DNA from: CAZBNB01 sp964493245
Lineage (GTDB): Bacteria > Pseudomonadota > Gammaproteobacteria > Legionellales > Legionellaceae
NCBI GenBank assembly: GCA_964493245.1
Contig: CAZBNB010000023.1
Span: forward strand, 1 to 44,891
Direction: 5' to 3'
Length of the DNA: 44,891 nt
The notes under the pieces are model-generated. The model saw only the letters and a program-made list of their open reading frames with translations, ran no database searches and was not told the DNA's origin. Shown here one piece after another: positions 16,702-25,739 of the stretch; positions within the stretch are counted from its first letter, which is position 1, and every line of letters starts with the position of its first letter. Made by a program: the position numbers and the translations under genes.

Positions 16702-17808
16702 ATGAGTGACATTGCAGAACTAACCACATCGACATCGTATCAAAAAGGGGCTACTGGCCTAGAATTATTAGAAATGGGCGCAAATCGAATTCAAGTTGAC
16801 GACAAACAAATCATCAACTGTCGCGCAGACTTGAACCAGTTGGTTCCTTTTAAATACAAATGGGCTTGGGAAAAGTATTTAACTGCCTGTGCAAACCATT
16901 GGATGCCCAATGAAATCAACATGAGCGCTGATTTGGCACTGTGGTCCGATCCCAATGGCTTAACAGCCGATGAGCGTATGATTGTATTACGTAATCTCGG
17001 CTTCTTTTCAACAGCTGATTCGTTGGTTGCAAACAACTTGGTCTTAGCTGTTTATCGCCATATCACGAACCCCGAATGCCGCCAATATTTGTTACGTCAG
17101 GCATTCGAAGAAGCTTTACATACGCATGCGTATCAATATGTCATCGAAAGTTTGGGCTTAGATGAGGCCGCTGTTTTTAACATGTACCGAGAAATTCCTT
17201 CTGTGGCTACTAAAGCAGCCTGGGCATTGCCTTTTACACAAAGCTTAGGTGATCCAACGTTCCAGACAGGTACGCCTGAGAATGATCAGCGCTTATTACG
17301 CGATTTGATTGCTTTTTATGTGGTATTTGAAGGTATTTTCTTCTACGTTGGTTTCACGCAAATTCTATCCATGGGGCGCCGCAACAAAATGGTCGGAACG
17401 TCCGAGCAGTTTCAGTATATTTTACGCGACGAATCGATGCATATGAACTTCGGGATTGATGTCATCAATCAAATCAAAATCGAAAACCCACACTTATGGA
17501 CCAATGATTTTAAACGTGACATCATTGAATTAATTAAAGAAGGTGTTGAGCTCGAATACCAATACGCTAAAGATACCATGCCGCACGGTATTTTAGGCAT
17601 GAATGCTGAAATGTTTGAGGAATATATTCACTTCATCGCGAATCGCCGCTTACTGCAAATTGGGTTACCAGAACAATACCCTGGCGCAGAAAACCCATTC
17701 CCATGGATGAGCGAAATGATGGATCTAAAAAAAGAGAAAAACTTTTTTGAAACCCGCGTGATTGAATACCAAGCGGGTGGTACATTAAGTTGGGACGATG
17801 AAACCTAA
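16702..17808 (+). CDS. nrdB: Ribonucleoside-diphosphate reductase class Ia, beta subunit
   Basis: The small subunit that houses the diiron centre and the tyrosyl radical. The 368-aa product has the ferritin-like ligand motifs: E137 and H140 in FEEALHTHAY, with Y144 at the radical position, and a second pair in LRDESMHMNFG. It ends in the flexible, acidic tail GTLSWDDET, the usual NrdA-docking C-terminus. I chose ATG 16702 because GAGGAA lies 8-10 nt upstream; the upstream in-frame ATG at 16636 falls in the hairpin region. It is cotranscribed with nrdA under the NrdR boxes. Confidence 0.97.
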   Translation: MSDIAELTTSTSYQKGATGLELLEMGANRIQVDDKQIINCRADLNQLVPFKYKWAWEKYLTACANHWMPNEINMSADLALWSDPNGLTADERMIVLRNLGFFSTADSLVANNLVLAVYRHITNPECRQYLLRQAFEEALHTHAYQYVIESLGLDEAAVFNMYREIPSVATKAAWALPFTQSLGDPTFQTGTPENDQRLLRDLIAFYVVFEGIFFYVGFTQILSMGRRNKMVGTSEQFQYILRDESMHMNFGIDVINQIKIENPHLWTNDFKRDIIELIKEGVELEYQYAKDTMPHGILGMNAEMFEEYIHFIANRRLLQIGLPEQYPGAENPFPWMSEMMDLKKEKNFFETRVIEYQAGGTLSWDDET

Positions 17809-17816
17809 ACGTAAAT

Positions 17817-17869
17817 GTTCACTCCGCACGGGGAACGGCCATATTTGGCCGCGCCCTCGTGCAGAGTGA
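17817..17869 (+). repeat. Dispersed repeat copy D forming a strong hairpin after nrdB
   Basis: TCACTC-CGCACGGGG-AAC-GGCCA-tatt-TGGCC-GCG-CCCTCGTG-C-AGAGTGA forms an almost complete hairpin between the convergent nrdB and the next gene. It lacks a U-run but may still terminate or protect the mRNA. The part GGGAACGGCCATATTTGGC recurs, inverted, at 38058-38098. Confidence 0.65.
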
Positions 17870-17886
17870 GCCCTTAGAAAACGTTT

Positions 17887-19323
17887 TTATGCGTTAAAGC
17901 CTGGATGCTCCGTAGCTATCTTCGCTGGCATCATGCTTTTACTCATATATCTACAAGCAAAAAATAATCCCACACTCGCACCCGCACACGCCCAACCAGC
18001 TACAGCCATATGACTGGTTAACGAGCTAGCCAATAGTAATAACAGAATAGCCGTGACCGCTACCGCCAACGAAACAACCCCCATGGTGATAGTCATTCTT
18101 AACCAAAAAGCTAAGGAAAACTTCGCAGCCTTCGGCGCATGTTGCATGCTGCTAGGCTGTTTAAGATTAGACTCAAGCGGTCGTCGGCTTGAAGTTGTCT
18201 GCGGATTGATAGGTACAAAATTATTTTTCTCATGAACACGAAGGCTGTCTTCACTCCCATTAAACTCAAGTTCAAGGGGGCGACATATTGTTCTATTTAA
18301 AGACGATTGGAATTGACTCACCTGCTCTGTATAAGGAATGCTGTGATTGTGATACTTACCCCAGCTTTGTTTTGTTTCTAACGGTGATAAAAACGGACTG
18401 ACAAGATCACTGAGTGTGCTCATATGGCTTATTGCCGGCGACTCCACCAGTGGTGTCGAAATAATAAAGGGTAATCGGTCAATAATATGACTCTCGGAGT
18501 GTAAACTCGCAGGACTGGATCGTAATGATGGAGAAAAAAAGGTCTTACCAGCAGGCATATGTTTATTTTTTTCAGTCGATACACGGTTACAGAGCAACTC
18601 TACTTGCTGTTGAATCTCATTCACTTCTTCTGATTGTTTTTTGGTAATATAAGGATCAAATTTGGTATTTTGAATGTCATGATATAAACTATCTAGTATA
18701 GATATAATCAGCGGTGAAGGCCCGGTGTTCATAAGCGAATCATAACGCTTGCGATACAAATCTATTCTTTTTACCAGCCGCGCCGTCATGTCTGCACGAC
18801 GAGACTCCACATCTAAATAATGTAATAAATCTTGATGCTCTTTTGCTGCTTCAAAAGAACTTTCTCCATCTTCTAAATTCGCATCTACATTCACATACTG
18901 AACGTACTGCGCATATAAATCGAGCAACATGTTTAGATTTTTTATCGGCGATTCTTCAAACAACACTTTCATCTTGTGTAATAAATCAAAATCCATTGCA
19001 ACGTTGTTTTTATCTACACTCGATTTCGAGTCACCAGGCGTCTCTGACGGCTGTACGTGTTGCTGTTGTATACCAAAACACTGAGAAATAAACGCCATGG
19101 GTGGTAAGATTTGTTGTATTTTCTCATAAATTGTCTCGTCTTCTTCGTGACTGTCGAAAAGACAAGAAAAATCACAGTAATGTGTACTAAAAGCCAATAA
19201 TTCGTCCGGCGAAACAACCACATTTTCTTTAAACTTAGCCACTAAATCGGAAAATAACAAAAAAATCTCTCGTCTTCGATTAATGAGCGTTTGTTCTTCG
19301 TAACTATCCGATTTTTGCTCCAT
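17887..19323 (-). CDS. Unknown protein with two C-terminal transmembrane segments (possible effector)
   Basis: I do not recognise a family. The 478-aa product has a helical, acidic N-terminal half (about 1-260), a Ser/Pro/Thr-rich low-complexity linker (about 265-390) and two hydrophobic helices near the C-terminus (TITMGVVSLAVAVTAILLLL and GWACAGASVGLFFACRYM), leaving a short tail. There is no N-terminal signal. ATG 19323 is preferred over TTG 19335; the leader TTTTGGATTGTAAA resembles that of the paralogue pair at 1.4-3.9 kb. C-terminal hairpin membrane anchors of this kind occur in effectors that insert into host membranes, but that role is only an inference. It lies alone between nrdB and lysS. 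Confidence 0.7.
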   Translation of the reverse strand: MEQKSDSYEEQTLINRRREIFLLFSDLVAKFKENVVVSPDELLAFSTHYCDFSCLFDSHEEDETIYEKIQQILPPMAFISQCFGIQQQHVQPSETPGDSKSSVDKNNVAMDFDLLHKMKVLFEESPIKNLNMLLDLYAQYVQYVNVDANLEDGESSFEAAKEHQDLLHYLDVESRRADMTARLVKRIDLYRKRYDSLMNTGPSPLIISILDSLYHDIQNTKFDPYITKKQSEEVNEIQQQVELLCNRVSTEKNKHMPAGKTFFSPSLRSSPASLHSESHIIDRLPFIISTPLVESPAISHMSTLSDLVSPFLSPLETKQSWGKYHNHSIPYTEQVSQFQSSLNRTICRPLELEFNGSEDSLRVHEKNNFVPINPQTTSSRRPLESNLKQPSSMQHAPKAAKFSLAFWLRMTITMGVVSLAVAVTAILLLLLASSLTSHMAVAGWACAGASVGLFFACRYMSKSMMPAKIATEHPGFNA

Positions 19324-19407
19324 TTTACAATCCAAAACTATTCAAAATTAATACTTATTATATATTTTTTGCCCTTTAATAACAAGTATTTTAGCGTATA
19401 AGCAAGA

Positions 19408-19431
19408 ACACTCCCACATGAGTGAGAGTGT
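19408..19431 (-). terminator. Probable lysS terminator
   Basis: ACACTC...GAGTGT hairpin with CAC/GTG inside, 23 bp past the lysS stop. On the minus strand it is followed by TCTTGCTT, a weak U-rich tract. Confidence 0.45.
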
Positions 19432-19454
19432 CATTAATGCGTGTTCGTAATCAC

Positions 19455-20948
19455 TCACACTTTTCGTAAATGAGGGAAAAGAATCACATCTCGAATGGAC
19501 GGAGAGTTAGTAAACAGCATAACTAAGCGATCGATACCGATCCCCTCTCCCGCTGTCGGCGGCATACCGTACTCCAATGCTTCGATATAATCGCTGTCAA
19601 AATGCATGGCCTCTAAATCACCCGCATCACGATCTTCGACTTGTTTACGAAAACGAGCAGCCTGATCATCTGCATCGTTCAACTCGGAAAAACCATTGGC
19701 CATTTCGCGACCAGCGATAAAAAACTCAAAACGATCCGTCACCTCGGGATCCGCTTTGCTACGACGCGCTAAAGGCGATACTTCGGTTGGATACGCTGTC
19801 ACAAAGGTCGGTTGAATCAGCTGGTGCTCAACCGTTTCCTCAAAGATCACCATACGCAGCTTTCCTAAACCATCACTGGGTTTGAATGGCAAGCTCAAAC
19901 GCGTTAAAAGTGCTCTGCATTGCTCTACTGTCTCTAGGTCTTTCGCATGGATTTGTGGATTATATTGCAAAATCGCCTCTGGGATCGTCAAGCGTGCAAA
20001 GGGTTTATCAAAATCAATGATTTTGTCTTGATACGTGACCTGACGCGTTCCCAATACCTCGTCGCATAAATAATGCAACAAATTTTCTGTGAATATCATC
20101 AAGTCTTGATAATCAGCATACGCTTGATAAAACTCAACCATGGTAAATTCTGGGTTGTGGCGCGGTGAAATCCCTTCGTTACGAAAGTTACGGTTCATTT
20201 CATAGACCCGCTCAAAACCACCCACAATTAAACGCTTCAAATACAACTCTGGTGCAATACGTAAAAACATTTGCATGTCCAGTGTATTATGATGGGTCAC
20301 AAACGGTCTTGCCAATGCACCACCCGGGATAGGATGCATCATCGGTGTTTCTACTTCGAGGAACTGTTGTGAATCCATAAAACGACGAAACGCTTGGATA
20401 ATGCGTGAGCGTGTTAAAAATGTTTGCCGACTTTCTTCATTCGCAATTAAATCGACATAACGCCGTCGATAGCGTACTTCTTGGTCCGCCAAACCATGAA
20501 ACTTATCTGGCAATGGGCGTAAAGATTTAGTGAGTAATACCAATGAATGCGCATGAACGGTTAATTCCCCGGTATTGGTGATAAAAAGGGTACCGGTCAC
20601 ACCAACAATATCACCTAAGTCCCAATGTTTGAAATCTTCGTATAGTGCTTCAAATTCATTTTCACGCACATAGACTTGAATACGGCCGGACATATCTTGT
20701 AAATGAACAAAACTCGCTTTACCCATTAAACGCCGTAATACCATACGTCCCGCAATCGACACAGAAATATTTTTTTCCGCCAATTGTTCTTTACTCAACG
20801 AAGCGTACTGACTCATCAAATCAGCAGCCAAATGCGCACGTTTGAATTCATTGGGGAAATCAAATCCTTGATCACGCAAACGGGCTAATTTCTGTTTGCG
20901 AACTTGGTATACTTCGCTTTCGTCTAAGGTTTCTTCAGTTACACTCAT
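19455..20948 (-). CDS. lysS: Lysyl-tRNA synthetase, class II
   Basis: Charges tRNA(Lys). The 497-aa class II enzyme has an N-terminal OB-fold anticodon-binding domain (about 60-170, including GRMVLRRLMGKASFVHLQD) and a catalytic core with motif 2 (FRNEGISPRHNPEFTMVEFY) and motif 3 (GEGIGIDRLVML). The start ATG 20948 has GGAG just upstream. It is last in the run recA-recX-alaS-fliA-prfB-lysS. prfB-lysS is a conserved pair in gammaproteobacteria, here separated by 67 bp holding a small inverted repeat. Confidence 0.97.
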   Translation of the reverse strand: MSVTEETLDESEVYQVRKQKLARLRDQGFDFPNEFKRAHLAADLMSQYASLSKEQLAEKNISVSIAGRMVLRRLMGKASFVHLQDMSGRIQVYVRENEFEALYEDFKHWDLGDIVGVTGTLFITNTGELTVHAHSLVLLTKSLRPLPDKFHGLADQEVRYRRRYVDLIANEESRQTFLTRSRIIQAFRRFMDSQQFLEVETPMMHPIPGGALARPFVTHHNTLDMQMFLRIAPELYLKRLIVGGFERVYEMNRNFRNEGISPRHNPEFTMVEFYQAYADYQDLMIFTENLLHYLCDEVLGTRQVTYQDKIIDFDKPFARLTIPEAILQYNPQIHAKDLETVEQCRALLTRLSLPFKPSDGLGKLRMVIFEETVEHQLIQPTFVTAYPTEVSPLARRSKADPEVTDRFEFFIAGREMANGFSELNDADDQAARFRKQVEDRDAGDLEAMHFDSDYIEALEYGMPPTAGEGIGIDRLVMLFTNSPSIRDVILFPHLRKV

Positions 20949-20980
20949 TACAGCTCCTACTTTATTTGGCGTGCATTCAG

Positions 20981-21019
20981 GTAAGTGTTCACTCCATACG
21001 AGGTTAGCGACACACTTAC
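20981..21019. repeat. Short inverted repeat at the prfB stop codon
   Basis: GTAAGTGT (20981-20988) and ACACTTAC (21012-21019) are perfect inverted repeats. The right arm contains the prfB stop codon (TAA on the minus strand). The interior begins TCACTCC, like the dispersed repeat copy at 17817. Confidence 0.5.
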
Positions 21020-22126
21020 TCGATGCTTTCTATTTGAGCTTTTAAACTGGCCTCGATAAAGAGATCCAAATCACCATCCAATACGGCTTGCGTATTGGTG
21101 TTTTCAACACCGGTGCGGAGATCTTTAATGCGTGATTGATCCAAGACATAAGAACGAATCTGCGATCCCCAACCAATATCTGATTTTGCTTCTTCTAATG
21201 CTTGTTGTGTGGCATTCTTTTTTTGCACTTCCAATTCGTATAATTTGGCGCGCAATTGTTTCATAGCCTGATCTTTGTTTTTATGCTGGCTACGATCATT
21301 TTGGCATTGTACCACAATTCCACTGGGCATATGCGTAATTCGCACCGCAGAATCCGTACGGTTAACATGCTGACCACCCGCGCCTGACGCACGGTAGGTG
21401 TCGATACGTAAATCAGCTGGATTAATCGCAATTTCAATATCATCATCGACTTCTGGCGATACAAATACGGAGGCAAAGGATGTGTGTCGACGATTTCCCG
21501 AATCAAAAGGTGACTTTCTTACTAAACGATGCACACCCGTTTCTGTACGTAACCAACCAAAAGCATACTCACCTTGCACATGTACCGTCGCGCTTTTAAT
21601 GCCAGCAACATCACCCGCTGAACACTCAACCAGCTCAACTTGAAAACCATGGTGCTCTGCCCAGCGAAGATACATACGTAATAACATTTCCGCCCAATCT
21701 TGGGCCTCGGTTCCACCCGATCCGGATTGAATATCTAAAAAAGCATGGCATTTGTCCATTTGGCCAGAAAACATACGTTGAAATTCGAGCTTATCCACTT
21801 GTTGCGCGATGCGTTGCACTCCCTGTGCCACATCATGCAAAGTCGCCTCATCATTCTCTTCACGCGCCATTTGAAAAAGTTCTGCAAAATCACGTAAAGA
21901 CTGTTTCAAATCACGTAATTGATACACAATGAACTCTAATTGCGCTCTTTCGCGACCCAATGTCTGAGCGCGCTCGGGATGATTCCAAATAGCAGGATCT
22001 TCTAATTCACGAATGACTTCTTCAAGCTTTTCACCTTTGGTATCGACGTCAAAGATACCCCCAAAGGGCCTGAACACGGATATCTAAATCTTCTATTAAC
22101 TGAATGGTCTGATTGACTTCTAACAT
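21016..22126 (-). CDS. prfB: Peptide chain release factor 2 (programmed +1 frameshift)
   Basis: RF2 recognises UGA and UAA and triggers peptide release. The gene starts at ATG 22126 (MLEVNQTIQLIEDLDIRVQA), reads 25 codons to an in-frame UGA (22051-22049) and continues in the +1 frame, giving about 369 aa in all. Diagnostic motifs in the second part are the SPF recognition tripeptide (VRKSPFDSGNRR) and the catalytic GGQ loop (ASGAGGQHVNRTDSAVR). A simple ORF call starting at 22077 would miss the true N-terminus. The start codon abuts the fliA stop codon (TAAATG), so the two are translationally close. Confidence 0.96.
22048..22064 (-). promoter_or_regulatory. RF2 autoregulatory frameshift site
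   Basis: On the minus strand: GGGGG-TATCTTTGAC, that is an internal Shine-Dalgarno-like G-run, then the slippery CUU U and the UGA C stop context. This is the canonical arrangement by which low RF2 levels favour +1 slippage and full-length RF2 synthesis. Confidence 0.95.
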
Positions 22127-22843
22127 TTAATCGCTCTCTAAACGGGCCTTAATTCGGTGTGTAGCCTGACTATGAATCTGCGAAACACGCGATTCCGTTA
22201 CGCCTAAAATATCACCGATTTCTTTTAAATTCAGATCGTGTTCATAATAAAGAGACAACACCATCTGTTCATTTTTTGGTAATCCTTGAATGATCCCTGT
22301 CAAATGCCCACGCGTGTCTTTGCGCAACACATTGATATGTGGCTCATTCATCGTGCTTTCTGAGTTTCCTTTTAAAACATCATCTGTGACACCTAAATCA
22401 TCAAAACCATATAGATGCGCACCATTCACATCGGTGAGCATTGCATGGTATGCCGAAAGATCGATATCTAATTCTTTTGCGACTTCTTGATCAGTTGCCT
22501 CACGCCCTAAACGATTCTCAACGGTTCGTACCGCATCCGAAATCAGACGTGAGCTACGATACACTGAGCGCGGTACCCAATCGTTACGTCTCACTTCGTC
22601 TAACATATGACCACGAATCCGTATGGTCGCGTAGGTTTCAAAAGAAGCGCCTTTGCTTTCATCATACGATCGCACGGCCTCTAACAAACCCAACATACCC
22701 GCTTGCATTAAATCATCCACTTGCACTGAGCGTGGTAAGCGTCCTGACATATGGTAAGCAATGCGCTTAACCAATACAGCATGCGCTTTCACCAAAGCTT
22801 CTTGTGTTTGTTTCTCAACCCGGCCTCTTACCAAAGCGTCCAC
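22127..22843 (-). CDS. fliA: RNA polymerase sigma-28 factor FliA
   Basis: A 238-aa sigma-70 family factor of the FliA/WhiG type. Region 2 is seen in SVQVDDLMQAGMLGLLEAVRSYD (cited in part) and FETYATIRIRGHMLDEVR, followed by DWVPRSVYR. Region 3 is seen in EATDQEVAKELDI and region 4 in LSLYYEHDLNLKEIGDILGVTESRVSQIHS (cited in part). The start is GTG 22843 with AAGGAG 6-7 nt upstream, 28 bp after alaS. FliA normally drives late flagellar genes and, in Legionella, transmission-phase genes. Here it sits away from any flagellar operon, between alaS and prfB, so its regulon cannot be inferred from context. Confidence 0.93.
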   Translation of the reverse strand: MDALVRGRVEKQTQEALVKAHAVLVKRIAYHMSGRLPRSVQVDDLMQAGMLGLLEAVRSYDESKGASFETYATIRIRGHMLDEVRRNDWVPRSVYRSSRLISDAVRTVENRLGREATDQEVAKELDIDLSAYHAMLTDVNGAHLYGFDDLGVTDDVLKGNSESTMNEPHINVLRKDTRGHLTGIIQGLPKNEQMVLSLYYEHDLNLKEIGDILGVTESRVSQIHSQATHRIKARLESD

Positions 22844-22871
22844 ACTTTCTCCTTCCTTGCTAGGCTTTGTG

Positions 22872-25460
22872 TTACGCTACTGATTGTAGCAGCATTGCTA
22901 TTTTTGCGACACGCGCATCCAAGTCAGCAGGAACAGCTCCCCCACCCTGCGCCATATCGTCACGACCACCGCCTTTACCGCACAATTGCTTTACGAATTC
23001 GGCAGCAACTGGCACGTGCCCATGTAGGGAACGACTCACACCCGCAATGACGGAAAGACGATCATCTTGAACAGCATAAAGGACAATCACCGCTCGATCT
23101 AATGAGGATTTAAGATTGTCTAATAATTGTCGTAAACCCTGTGAGTCCAACTCATCCATGCGTTTCACCAAGAGTTTGACGTCACCAATGGTTTGACATT
23201 CATTTATCAACTGATTGCCAGACTGTGCCGTCATTGTTTGGCGAAATTGTGTCAGCTCTTTTTCATACGTCTTAATGAGCTGTGATTGTTGCGTGATTTT
23301 TTCTACCACGTGTACGGGCTTGGTTTTTAATTGATGCGCCGCTTCTTGTAACCAATTTAAGTTTTCTTCAATCCAAGAAAAAGCAGCATCACCGCTAACA
23401 AACTCGATTCTACGCACCCCACTGGCTACACCATATTCAGCCACAATTTTAAATAGCCCGATGTCACCAGTACGCTTAGCATGGGTTCCACCACACAACT
23501 CTTTAGAAAACTCACCCATAGCTAACACACGCACACTGTCGCCATATTTTTCATCAAACAACGCCAATGCACCTTGTTTTTTAGCCGACTCAATATCCGT
23601 AACGTGTGTTTCAACCGCATGGTTTTTACGAATTTCTGCATTAACTAAACGCTCAATACGCTGGAGCTCTGCGGGCAAAATGGCGGTTGGATGTGAGAAA
23701 TCAAAGCGAGCGCGAGTAGCTTCAACCAAAGAGCCTTTTTGTTGTACATGTCGTCCTAAAACGATTTTTAACGCAGCATGCAATAAGTGTGTCGCCGTAT
23801 GATTTAAGCGAATGGTATCACGTCTTGAGGCATCGACCACCGCATCAACTGGATGCTTTCTAACTAATTCGCCACGAACGACCTCACCATGATGCACAAT
23901 CACTTGTCCTTGGCGCTGCGTATCATCGACACGAAAGGTCCCGAACTCGCCGTGTATTTCACCTTTATCACCCACTTGTCCACCGCTTTCGGCATAAAAA
24001 GGTGACGCTTGTAAAATAACCAAACCTTTATCGCCTTGAACCAGCCGCTCAACCGTTTGCCCATTGCTCATTAAAGCAAGCACCTGTGTGTTGAGCTTAT
24101 CTTGTTCATAACCATGAAAAACCGTTTCACTGTCGACAGGGAGAGTAATTGAATAATCGACTTGAAATTGGCTTGCTGACTGCGACTGCGCACGTTGACG
24201 ATCCATGCATTGCTGAAAGCCATCGCTGTCTACTTTCATGCCCTGTTCGCGGGTGATATCCATGGTAAGATCCAATGGAAAGCCGTAGGTGTCGTACAAT
24301 TTAAATGCCACCTCGCCAGAGAGTGTTTTGTTTTTTGTTTGTTGCATCGCGTCTTGTAATAGTGTTAACCCTTGTTCTAGCGTGCGTGCAAATTGTTGCT
24401 CTTCACGTAACAGCGTGGTTTCAATTAAGGTCTGCTGTGTTTCTAGTTCGGGATAAGCATCTCCCATCACATCGATTAAGGGTTGTACCACACGACTGAA
24501 AAAGGGCATAGGCAATCCTAAACGATGGCCATGTCGTACAGCGCGTCGAATAATACGCCTCAACACATAACCACGCCCTTCGTGTGCAGGCATTACACCA
24601 TCTGCGATTAAAAAAGCACAGGCTCGAATATGATCAGCAATCACTTTGAGAGACGGATGTTCCAAATCCAAATCATCACCCAAAGCAGCAATCGCACGGA
24701 TAATATGCTGAAAACTATCAATCTGATAATTATTATGAACGCCTTGTACCACAGCGGCGATTCGCTCTAATCCCATACCGGTATCCACAGAGGGTTTTGG
24801 TAAAGGATGCAATTGACCTTTTTTATCACGGTTAAATTGCATAAACACCAAATTCCAAATCTCAATATAACGATCACCATCTGCATCAGGGCTACCAGGT
24901 GGACCGCCGGCAATATCGGCACCATGATCATAAAAAATTTCCGTACAGGGACCACACGGACCGGTATCGCCCATAGACCAAAAATTGTCCTCTTCACCAC
25001 AACGAGAAAAACGCTGTGGCGACACGCCTACTTCATTTAACCAAATATCAGCTGCTTCATCATCATCACGAAACACCGTGACCCATAATTTTTCAGCGGG
25101 TAAATGCAAAACCTGTGTTAAGAACTCCCAAGCAAATTGAATGGCTTCGCGTTTGAAATAATCACCAAAACTAAAATTACCTAACATTTCGAAAAAAGTA
25201 TGATGTCTGGCTGTATAACCAACATTATCCAGATCGTTGTGTTTTCCGCCCGCGCGAACACAGCGTTGCGCAGAGGTAGCGCGCTGATAAGATCGGTTTT
25301 CTTGTCCAAGAAAAACATCTTTAAATTGCACCATTCCAGCATTGGTAAACAGTAAAGTGGGATCATTACCTGGTATCAATGAGCTGCTGGCAACAATTTG
25401 GTGATTTCGTTGTTTAAAATAATCTAAAAAGAGTTGTCTTATTTTTGAGCTACTTATCAT
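22872..25460 (-). CDS. alaS: Alanyl-tRNA synthetase
   Basis: Charges tRNA(Ala) and edits misacylated Ser/Gly. The 862-aa product has the class II catalytic core at the N-terminus (SSLIPGNDPTLLFTNAGMVQFKD, quoted in part, and RHHTFFEMLGNFSFGDYFK). The editing domain has HTATHLLH and the zinc-binding CGGTH. The C-terminal C-Ala domain carries the Gly-rich GKGGGRDDMAQGGG. ATG 25460 is preferred over TTG 25466, with AAGG about 8 nt upstream and MISSSKIRQLFLDYF matching family starts. It follows recX in the recA-recX-alaS order, with a palindromic element in the 278-bp gap. Confidence 0.97.
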   Translation of the reverse strand: MISSSKIRQLFLDYFKQRNHQIVASSSLIPGNDPTLLFTNAGMVQFKDVFLGQENRSYQRATSAQRCVRAGGKHNDLDNVGYTARHHTFFEMLGNFSFGDYFKREAIQFAWEFLTQVLHLPAEKLWVTVFRDDDEAADIWLNEVGVSPQRFSRCGEEDNFWSMGDTGPCGPCTEIFYDHGADIAGGPPGSPDADGDRYIEIWNLVFMQFNRDKKGQLHPLPKPSVDTGMGLERIAAVVQGVHNNYQIDSFQHIIRAIAALGDDLDLEHPSLKVIADHIRACAFLIADGVMPAHEGRGYVLRRIIRRAVRHGHRLGLPMPFFSRVVQPLIDVMGDAYPELETQQTLIETTLLREEQQFARTLEQGLTLLQDAMQQTKNKTLSGEVAFKLYDTYGFPLDLTMDITREQGMKVDSDGFQQCMDRQRAQSQSASQFQVDYSITLPVDSETVFHGYEQDKLNTQVLALMSNGQTVERLVQGDKGLVILQASPFYAESGGQVGDKGEIHGEFGTFRVDDTQRQGQVIVHHGEVVRGELVRKHPVDAVVDASRRDTIRLNHTATHLLHAALKIVLGRHVQQKGSLVEATRARFDFSHPTAILPAELQRIERLVNAEIRKNHAVETHVTDIESAKKQGALALFDEKYGDSVRVLAMGEFSKELCGGTHAKRTGDIGLFKIVAEYGVASGVRRIEFVSGDAAFSWIEENLNWLQEAAHQLKTKPVHVVEKITQQSQLIKTYEKELTQFRQTMTAQSGNQLINECQTIGDVKLLVKRMDELDSQGLRQLLDNLKSSLDRAVIVLYAVQDDRLSVIAGVSRSLHGHVPVAAEFVKQLCGKGGGRDDMAQGGGAVPADLDARVAKIAMLLQSVA

Positions 25461-25579
25461 AACCAATACCTTTTATACAAAAAATAAACACTGTACTCTT
25501 TCCAAGGGGGAAAGATCGTTTGCCATCTTATCTTGCACTCATCTTTCAATATTCTTTTCCCCAGGGAAAAAGTAGCTAG

Positions 25580-25739
25580 GGGTCTGTTGACATTTCATCT
25601 TAAGAGGCACTACATCCCGCGACTTGTTCGCGGGATCCAGAGATCTTGCTTAACAAACAAGCTCTACGTGTCAACATAGATCGAAATGGACCCCGCGAAC
25701 AAGTCGCGGGGCGTAGGCATCTGAAATGTCAACAGACCC
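25580..25739. mobile_element. 160-bp MITE-like element at the recX stop codon
   Basis: Inverted arms of about 70 bp. The left arm starts GGGTCTGTTGACATTTCA and the right arm ends TGAAATGTCAACAGACCC. Each arm carries an inner hairpin CCCGCGAC-ttgtt-CGCGGG type. TAG, or CTAG if the boundary base is counted, is repeated on both sides (25576-25579 and 25739-25742), consistent with a target duplication. It encodes no protein. The terminal sequence and the YTAR-like target resemble IS5-family ends, which is an inference. It occupies most of the recX-alaS gap. Confidence 0.8.

Noticed and set aside
25580..25739. CRISPR-like repeat (two similar GC-rich hairpins)
   Set aside because: There are only two copies, in inverted rather than direct orientation; it is a palindromic element. 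No CRISPR array was seen anywhere in the window.
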